This document shows, piece by piece, positions 1 to 3,678 of a stretch of DNA of 5,880 bases. Under the pieces are notes generated by a model. That model did not search any database. It was not told where the DNA came from and worked only from the letters and a program-made list of their open reading frames with translations. The position numbers and the translations under genes were made by a program. This DNA comes from Fusobacteriaceae bacterium (GTDB lineage: Bacteria; Fusobacteriota; Fusobacteriia; Fusobacteriales; Fusobacteriaceae), in contig DAOUPY010000112.1 in assembly GCA_030625925.1 (NCBI GenBank), forward strand, positions 1-5,880, given 5' to 3'. Every line of letters starts with the position of its first letter. Within the stretch, counting starts at the first letter, position 1.

Positions 1-50
1 TGTGGGATTCTCACCCATCTTCCTTTTTAATTGAACTAATCAAACCTTAA
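1..50 (-). promoter_or_regulatory. Cobalamin (B12) riboswitch, 5' part only
   Basis: Read on the minus strand, this stretch runs AGGTTTGATTAGTTC, then AATTAAAAAGGAAGAT, then GGGTGAGAATCCCACA at the window edge. This follows the order of the conserved cobalamin riboswitch core: an AGGT element, an A-rich GGGAA element, then GGTGaaAATCC flanked by complementary bases (here GGG/CCC). The next conserved block, CCCGCnACTGT, would lie just past position 1 and cannot be seen. Such elements bind adenosyl- or other cobalamins and turn off genes for B12 uptake or synthesis, or for B12-replaceable enzymes. The controlled gene would be to the left, off the window. The GGAA element has one G fewer than the usual GGGAA. 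The call rests on motif recognition, not on a covariance-model search. Confidence 0.72.
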
Positions 51-96
51 ATTTTAATATTTAATTGTATTTATGTTTTGCTTATTTTACGTAAAG

Positions 97-125
97 ACTT
101 TATCACTTATCAGTAATAAAGTCAA
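97..125 (-). promoter_or_regulatory. Sigma-70-type promoter feeding the B12 riboswitch
   Basis: On the minus strand there is TTGACT (125-120), a 17-nt spacer, and TAAAGT (102-97) preceded by TGA, which makes an extended -10. The -35 matches the consensus at 5 of 6 positions and the -10 at 4 of 6. Initiation would be near position 90, giving a leader of about 40 nt before the riboswitch core begins near position 50. A 10-bp palindrome, TTTACGTAAA (86-95), covers the predicted start site and might be an operator. The placement directly ahead of the riboswitch supports both calls. Confidence 0.65.
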
Positions 126-136
126 TAACTTTTTCG

Positions 137-180
137 TAAATCACAGTAAATTAAAATTAATTTTAATTTACTGTGATTTA
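137..180. repeat. Perfect 44-bp palindrome
   Basis: The 22 bases at 137-158 are the exact reverse complement of the 22 bases at 159-180, with no central spacer. The outer ends read TAAATCACAG and CTGTGATTTA; the middle is A/T only. Transcribed from either strand it would fold into a hairpin of about 20 bp with an AATT loop. No run of T follows on either strand, so it is not a typical intrinsic terminator. It ends 11 bp upstream of the -35 box of the minus-strand promoter. It could be a protein-binding site for that promoter, a processing hairpin, or a mobile palindromic element. Confidence 0.85.
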
Positions 181-415
181 ACGCCTATTTATACCCTGAA
201 AACCTATGATTGTGAGACAATTTTTTTTCTTTATAACACGTTTTTTTCACTCTGACATGTTTTTCAAAATATCCTCTGAATCGTAATAGTACCAATGGAT
301 TTATGACGTTATAATTTGATAAATTTCAGTTATAAGGGTGTAATCACAAGGGGCGATTTTTAGGAGAGCTTAGGAGGAAAATGAGAGAGAATTTAATTAA
401 AAATGGATAATTGAA

Positions 416-482
416 AACCAAGAAAAAAAGATTTTTAATTTGTGTAATTCGTGAAAAAAATTCAAAGATTCCTGTAGTGTAA
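416..482 (+). repeat. Degenerate dispersed repeat, copy A
   Basis: This segment matches a second one downstream of rnhB. Both begin AACCAAG, continue with an A-rich run and GATTTTT, then a TTGTGT/CTGTGT block, and end in CCTGT. Copy A contains the 12-mer GTGTAATTCGTG (442-453), which is repeated exactly at 1513-1524. Compared with the copy at 1442-1490, copy A carries extra bases in its middle. The presence of related copies only in the two non-coding stretches suggests a decayed intergenic repeat family rather than a chance similarity. Confidence 0.6.
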
Positions 483-599
483 CTCTTCATCTCAGTTTCT
501 CAAAATTCTATGTTTACAGAGTATACTAATAGTTTTTTGGTGATGACCCATGCGGTTATTTTGTGCTAAATATTTTCATCTATGTAAATTGTTGATTTG

Positions 600-626
600 A
601 ATATTTTTTTTGTAAAAAAAAATATT
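600..626. repeat. A/T-only inverted repeat
   Basis: The bases at 600-611 (A then ATATTTTTTTT) pair perfectly with those at 615-626, with a three-base GTA loop. The stem is entirely A-T, so it would be weak as RNA but could matter as bent or easily melted DNA ahead of rnhB. In an AT-rich spacer part of this is expected by chance. Confidence 0.5.
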
Positions 627-727
627 TGAAAAAATGTTAAAATAACAATAAGAGAAAATTTAATAGAAAAAATCAAAAAAATTAAATATAAAATAACTGT
701 GGTTTTTCTATTGTTAGAGGAACCTTT

Positions 728-736
728 GAGGAGGAG
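728..736 (+). promoter_or_regulatory. Ribosome-binding site that decides the rnhB start
   Basis: GAGGAGGAG contains the full GGAGG (730-734). It lies 7 nt ahead of the TTG at 742 but 16 nt ahead of the ATG at 751. The spacing favours the TTG as start codon. Confidence 0.8.
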
Positions 737-741
737 TAAGC

Positions 742-1356
742 TTGAATACCATGCTGGAATTTGATAAGGAATATGGAAATAGTATAATAGGGATAGATGA
801 AGCTGGACGTGGGCCTCTTGCAGGGCCTGTAGTAGCATCTGCCGTAAAGATAATAAACTATGTAGAAGAATTTGATATGATAGATGACTCGAAAAAATTA
901 ACCGAGAAAAAAAGGGAGTTTTTATTTGACCTAATCTTGGCTAACTGTGAAGTAGGAGTTGGAATAGCTAATGAAAAGGAGATAGACGAGATAAATATCT
1001 TGAATGCTACATTTCTTGCCATGAGAAGAGCGATAGAAGATTTAGAGGCAGAGGGAACAGAATTCGATCTTGCTTTAATTGACGGAAATCATAAGATTCG
1101 TGAGTATGACGATCCCCAGGAGTTTGTAATTAAAGGTGATGGAAAGAGTCTGGCTATTGCAGCTGCAAGTATCATAGCTAAGGTAACTAGGGACAGGATT
1201 ATGATTAAATATGGTGAGCTTTATCCTGAATACGGATTTGCAAAACATAAGGGGTACGGGACAAAACAGCACCGTGAAGCACTTCTTAGTCATGGAAAAA
1301 TAGATTGTCATAGAAATAGTTTTTTGACTAAAATTTTAGCTCCTACACTATTTTAG
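742..1356 (+). CDS. rnhB: Ribonuclease HII
   Basis: This 204-aa protein has the usual length of RNase HII, the cytoplasmic enzyme that cuts the RNA strand of RNA/DNA hybrids and nicks at single ribonucleotides misinserted in DNA. The signature GIDEAGRGPLAGPVV starts at residue 17 and supplies catalytic D19 and E20. The other two metal-binding acids are D114 (ALIDGNHK) and D151 (AKVTRDRI). The motifs DSKKLTEKKR (49-58), KGDGKSLAIAAASIIAK (131-147) and YGFAKHKGYGTKQH near the C-terminus are all typical. All four catalytic acids are present, so the enzyme should be active. The TTG start is chosen because of the strong Shine-Dalgarno 7 nt upstream; an ATG three codons further in is the fallback. 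It stands alone, with a 367-nt spacer holding a terminator before the next gene. Confidence 0.97.
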   Translation: MNTMLEFDKEYGNSIIGIDEAGRGPLAGPVVASAVKIINYVEEFDMIDDSKKLTEKKREFLFDLILANCEVGVGIANEKEIDEINILNATFLAMRRAIEDLEAEGTEFDLALIDGNHKIREYDDPQEFVIKGDGKSLAIAAASIIAKVTRDRIMIKYGELYPEYGFAKHKGYGTKQHREALLSHGKIDCHRNSFLTKILAPTLF

Positions 1357-1410
1357 ATAATAAATAACTCAGCTATCAATGGACATCAATAAAAAATATT
1401 AAACTTTTTA

Positions 1411-1560
1411 CTCACAGATTACGTAGAGAGGTGCAGATTTTAACCAAGGAAAAGATTTTTGATCTGTGTCAAAAAAGACTCCTGTGTTATAGCAGTGGAG
1501 TATTATAGATTCGTGTAATTCGTGACAGAGGTTTAAATTTGTGTAGATTGGTGGCCAAAA
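1411..1560. repeat. Cluster of degenerate dispersed repeats, copy B
   Basis: Several related short units lie together. The block 1442-1490 (AACCAAGG, AAAAGATTTTT, CTGTGT, CTCCTGT) aligns with 416-482 but lacks some of its middle. At 1508-1525 the sequence reads GATTCGTGTAATTCGTGA, sharing the 12-mer GTGTAATTCGTG with copy A. At 1535-1554 a diverged unit reads AATTTGTGTAGATTGGTGG. At 1413-1426 CACAGATTACGTAG resembles the same unit in reverse complement. The units therefore face both ways and are decayed to different degrees, as expected for an old non-coding repeat family. Confidence 0.6.
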
Positions 1561-1620
1561 GAAAGATTTTGAATTTATAGATCTGCGACAAAGAAAAAAA
1601 AATCATAACTTTATAGAGGT

Positions 1621-1660
1621 CCTTAAGAAGTATTAAAACTTTTTAAGGATTTTTTATTTT
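1621..1660 (+). terminator. Intrinsic terminator after rnhB
   Basis: CCTTAAGAAG (1621-1630) pairs with CTTTTTAAGG (1639-1648) over ten positions, one of them a G-U pair, with the eight-base loop TATTAAAA. It is followed directly by ATTTTTTATTTT. On the opposite strand no T-run follows the stem, so it acts on the plus strand. It lies 264 nt beyond the rnhB stop and separates rnhB from the next operon. Confidence 0.8.
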
Positions 1661-1709
1661 TAAAATAAAAAAATATGTAGTAATATTGTAATATAAATAA
1701 TTCTGAGTC

Positions 1710-1715
1710 GGGGGG
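1710..1715 (+). promoter_or_regulatory. Unusual GGGGGG ribosome-binding site
   Basis: A run of six G ends 8 nt before the ATG at 1724. GGGGG can pair with CCUCC of the 16S rRNA tail through one G-U pair. A G-run stands out strongly in this AT-rich spacer, and the same run precedes the zinc-ribbon gene at 2179-2184. Confidence 0.5.
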
Positions 1716-1723
1716 CGAGAACT

Positions 1724-1843
1724 ATGATCATGATAATATTACAGAGTATAGCGATAACTGCTTTATTATGTGTAAGTTATATATGCATGTGTGCATTGAA
1801 TGAAAAAAAAGTTGAGATGGAAAAGGAAGAAAAAGATGGATAA
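1724..1843 (+). CDS. Small single-span membrane protein, 39 aa
   Basis: I do not recognise a family. The predicted product starts MIMIILQSIAITALLCVSYI, a hydrophobic stretch of about 25 residues that fits one membrane span. It ends in a charged tail of about 14 residues that is rich in Glu and Lys (NEKKVEMEKEEKDG). Cysteines occur at 16, 21 and 23. Three things support a real gene: a G6 ribosome-binding site at good spacing, a clean split into hydrophobic and charged halves, and a stop codon lying within the start of yraN (ATGGATAA, 8-nt overlap), as in translationally coupled gene pairs. It may anchor or modulate something at the membrane, or serve mainly as a translated leader for yraN. It could still be a chance frame, because AT-rich DNA readily encodes hydrophobic stretches. 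Confidence 0.55.
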   Translation: MIMIILQSIAITALLCVSYICMCALNEKKVEMEKEEKDG

Positions 1844-2195
1844 TAGAGCTGTCGGAACAAAATATGAAGGGATAGCCATGGAATATCTAGCTGAAAAAGG
1901 ATATTCTGAATTGGGGAGAAATTATTATTCCAGGTATGGAGAATTAGATCTCATATGCAGGGATGAAAAAAAAGGCGATATAGTTTTTGTAGAGGTGAAG
2001 TATAGAAAAAGTATGGAATACGGGAATGGACTGGAATCCATTACCAGATCTAAGCAGAGGAAGTTAGTAAAGACCGCTGCAGTTTATTTGAAAGACAAAA
2101 AAATAGAGGATATTCCCTATAGATTCGATATAATATCAATATTAGGAAATGAAATAGAGCATATTGAAAATGCGATTTGGGGGGATTGTCTATGA
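1836..2195 (+). CDS. yraN: YraN family (UPF0102) endonuclease-like protein
   Basis: The protein is 119 aa, typical of YraN/UPF0102, a family with a PD-(D/E)XK nuclease-type fold related to Holliday junction resolvases; its cellular role is not settled. Visible motifs are GTKYEGIAMEYL (7-18, with E11), YGELDLI (34-40, with D38) and IVFVEVKYR (49-57, with E53 and K55). Together these form the presumed metal-binding active site, and all are intact. A longer frame opens at an ATG at 1800, adding the very basic leader MKKKLRWKRKKK. I prefer 1836 because AGGAAG (1824-1829) lies 6 nt ahead of it, the length fits the family, and the 1800 start has no ribosome-binding site. It overlaps the stop of the 39-aa gene upstream and shares ATGA with the next gene. 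Confidence 0.92.
   Translation: MDNRAVGTKYEGIAMEYLAEKGYSELGRNYYSRYGELDLICRDEKKGDIVFVEVKYRKSMEYGNGLESITRSKQRKLVKTAAVYLKDKKIEDIPYRFDIISILGNEIEHIENAIWGDCL
2179..2184 (+). promoter_or_regulatory. GGGGGG ribosome-binding site that decides the zinc-ribbon start
   Basis: Six G lie inside the end of yraN, 7 nt ahead of the ATG at 2192. This favours ATG 2192 over an in-frame TTG at 2177, which would itself sit on top of the G-run. Confidence 0.6.
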
Positions 2196-2383
2196 ATTTT
2201 AGATGTTTAAAGTGCGAGGGAGAAGATTATACAGTAAAGACTACATTTATGGCAGAAAAAACACCAGGGTTGAGATTGGAATTAGGGACATATTATCTAA
2301 AAATATGTTCAAACTGCGGGTACACAGAGATGTATTCAGCCAAGATACTGGATAAAGATGAAGAGCCTAAACCACAGCATTAG
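2192..2383 (+). CDS. Small zinc-ribbon protein, 63 aa
   Basis: The protein holds two CxxC knuckles: C5/C8 (RCLKCEG) and C39/C42 (ICSNCGY), about 30 residues apart. This is the layout of a single zinc ribbon that binds one structural zinc. The segment between them (KTTFMAEKTPGLRLELGTYY) and the Y-T-E-M-Y after the second knuckle resemble short bacterial proteins annotated as nucleic-acid-binding zinc-ribbon proteins. The actual ligand is unknown. The C-terminus is acidic and short. The gene starts within the yraN stop (ATGA) and its last 26 nt overlap comF, so it is embedded in the operon and probably translated by coupling. Confidence 0.85.
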   Translation: MNFRCLKCEGEDYTVKTTFMAEKTPGLRLELGTYYLKICSNCGYTEMYSAKILDKDEEPKPQH

Positions 2384-3011
2384 ACAGATATTTTTTAAGA
2401 ATAACTGTATTCTTTGCCCTGAAAAAGCCAATGACAACCTTCATTATATGTGTTATAATTGCCATAAAAGTCTAAGGGATACAGGGGATTTGAAAAAGTT
2501 CAATGATATCTATTACCTTTGGAATTATGATAAGAAATTAAAAAAAATAATAGAGGAATATAAGTTTAAAAATAAACTTTATATAGGAGAACTATTGTTT
2601 GGCTTGATAGGAGAAGAGCTGGATAAATTGATAAAAAAAGAGGGAATAGGAGGTATAATCCCAATACCTGTAAGTCATAAAAGACTCATGGAAAGAGGAT
2701 TTAACCAAGTGGAAGAACTCCTAAAATTTGGTGGATATTCCTATATAAAAACTAACAGGATCAAGGAAACAAAACATATGTATGAACTCCTAAATTCGGA
2801 GGCAAGAAGAAAAAATATAAGATCAGCATTTAAAATAGAGGGATTAAAAGGGTTAAAAAAAGTTTTAATAATTGACGATATAATAACGACAGGTTCAACC
2901 ATGAAGGAATTTATAACTGAGATTAAAAATAATAATGATACTATACAAATAGTGGTATTTACCTTGGCTTTATCTAAAACTGCTAAAAAAATAAATTTAA
3001 AAATGAGGTAA
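2358..3011 (+). CDS. comF: ComF family phosphoribosyltransferase-like protein
   Basis: The 217-aa protein has the ComF/GntX layout. An N-terminal four-Cys zinc finger (C17, C20, C32, C35) is followed by a type I phosphoribosyltransferase domain. IPIPVSHKRLMERGFNQ (101-117) is the family motif. VLIIDDIITTGSTM (169-182) is the PRPP-binding loop with D173, D174 and TTGST. In Bacillus and Haemophilus ComF proteins are needed for DNA uptake by transformation, working with the ComFA helicase at the inner face of the membrane; many non-competent bacteria keep the gene, where its role is unclear. The ATG at 2358 is the only ATG before the zinc finger and lies 26 nt inside the previous gene, with only a weak GGAT ahead of it, so translation probably depends on coupling. 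Confidence 0.93.
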   Translation: MKSLNHSIRQIFFKNNCILCPEKANDNLHYMCYNCHKSLRDTGDLKKFNDIYYLWNYDKKLKKIIEEYKFKNKLYIGELLFGLIGEELDKLIKKEGIGGIIPIPVSHKRLMERGFNQVEELLKFGGYSYIKTNRIKETKHMYELLNSEARRKNIRSAFKIEGLKGLKKVLIIDDIITTGSTMKEFITEIKNNNDTIQIVVFTLALSKTAKKINLKMR

Positions 3012-3016
3012 ATAGA

Positions 3017-3628
3017 ATGAAAATTATATTAGACAATAGAGAGATAACCATGAATGATGTAGATGATAAGAGCTTTTCCTGGGTATTAGAGGAGGTAACA
3101 GATCTTTTAGAGAGAGATGGAAGAATGTTATTTGATGTATATATCGATGGAAAAGGGATGGATTACTATGAATACTTCAATAAAGAGCAGATAGGAGTAG
3201 TGGAATTTATCAGTAAATCTCCAAAGGTAATCATACTTGAATCTTTAGGCGGGATGAGAGATTTTATCTCAAAGTATTTTGACGCCCTTATAGCCATAGC
3301 CAGTAGTTTTAATAGTAATAGAACCACAGATGCTGTAGAGATCCTTTTAGAGGTAGAAAATGGATTGGAATGGGTATGTAATGTTTTGGCTTCTATAAAG
3401 GAAAATACAGCTATTGATTTTAAATATCCTGAATTTGATATGATGTTCTTGGAGTATAGAACCAGCTTGGAAAAGGTGCAGGAATCTATAGAAAATGGTG
3501 ACTATATTGGTGGTTTAACCGTTCTAGAGGTAGAGATGAGCGGTGAGCTGATATTTTTGCAGGAAAACCTGGATACCTACATGGAAGATATTGTAGATGA
3601 AGAGATAAATGAATATAAGTATAATTAA
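3017..3628 (+). CDS. Hypothetical protein, 203 aa, acidic
   Basis: I do not recognise this protein. It starts 5 nt after the comF stop, with GAGGT (3005-3009) 7 nt ahead of the ATG, so it is the last gene of the operon. It has no signal peptide, no clear membrane span and only one cysteine, and it is strongly acidic, ending DEEINEYKYN. The first 75 or so residues alternate short strand-like segments (MKIILDNREI, RMLFDVYIDGK, KVIILESL) with a helix. The rest (about 80-195) looks mostly helical, with heptad-like stretches such as SLEKVQESIENGDYIGG. It is probably a soluble cytoplasmic protein. Its place behind comF says little about function, since the whole cluster is mixed. Confidence 0.85.
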   Translation: MKIILDNREITMNDVDDKSFSWVLEEVTDLLERDGRMLFDVYIDGKGMDYYEYFNKEQIGVVEFISKSPKVIILESLGGMRDFISKYFDALIAIASSFNSNRTTDAVEILLEVENGLEWVCNVLASIKENTAIDFKYPEFDMMFLEYRTSLEKVQESIENGDYIGGLTVLEVEMSGELIFLQENLDTYMEDIVDEEINEYKYN

Positions 3629-3654
3629 GAGAGTGGGAAACCACTCTTAATTTA
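3625..3654 (+). terminator. Hairpin with GAAA tetraloop at the end of the operon
   Basis: GAGTGG (3631-3636) pairs with CCACTC (3641-3646) around a GAAA loop, and flanking TTAA bases can extend the stem past a two-base bulge. The tail TTAATTTACG is T-rich but lacks a real T-run. It lies immediately at the stop codon of the 203-aa gene and 33 nt before the lipoprotein start. It is probably a weak or partial terminator, or an mRNA-stabilising hairpin. No promoter can be made out between it and the next gene, so some read-through is likely. Confidence 0.5.
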
Positions 3655-3678
3655 CGTACACAATAAAGGAGTAAAATT

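Larger units (their letters stand above)
181..741. other. AT-rich intergenic region upstream of rnhB
   Basis: No convincing protein or RNA gene is seen in these roughly 560 bases. The region contains a TATAAT box at 310-315 without a matching -35, an AGGAGG (372-377) followed by a 9-codon reading frame (381-410), a degenerate repeat (416-482), a TATACT box at 522-527, an A/T hairpin (600-626) and an extended -10-like TGTTAAAAT at 635-643. The last is the best candidate for the rnhB promoter, about 100 nt ahead of the start codon, but no -35 at proper spacing accompanies it. The short open frames present on both strands have no family resemblance and unlikely composition. Confidence 0.6.
1357..1723. 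other. Repeat-rich spacer between rnhB and the yraN operon
   Basis: No gene larger than a few codons is supported here. From left to right it holds an AT-rich start, a cluster of degenerate repeats (1411-1560), an A-rich stretch, an intrinsic terminator (1621-1660) and an AT-rich promoter zone. Within the last, TATAAA at 1692-1697 is a possible -10 for the downstream operon, but I see no convincing -35. Since the terminator separates the operon from rnhB, a promoter is expected between about 1660 and 1710. Confidence 0.6.

Noticed and set aside
209..228. ATTGT-GAG-ACAAT followed by seven T, terminator-like
   Set aside because: The stem is only five pairs with a three-base loop and little G-C, and no plus-strand gene ends nearby. 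Too weak to call.
73..255. 60-codon plus-strand open frame
   Set aside because: It runs across the 44-bp palindrome and the riboswitch promoter, has no Shine-Dalgarno and gives an AT-driven Phe/Tyr/Asn-rich product. It is most likely chance.
310..315. Perfect TATAAT box
   Set aside because: No acceptable -35 lies 16-18 nt upstream on the plus strand, and no gene follows closely. Such boxes are expected in AT-rich spacer.
566..838. 90-codon minus-strand open frame
   Set aside because: It overlaps the start of rnhB and the A/T-only spacer. The product is low-complexity and hydrophobic, from translated poly-A/T, with no family signal.
1075..1311. 78-codon minus-strand frame inside rnhB
   Set aside because: It is antisense to the conserved RNase HII motifs and has no ribosome-binding site, so it is a shadow frame.
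1411..1560. Possible CRISPR-like repeat array
   Set aside because: The units are unequal in length, differ in orientation and sequence, and lack regular spacers. They fit a decayed dispersed repeat instead.
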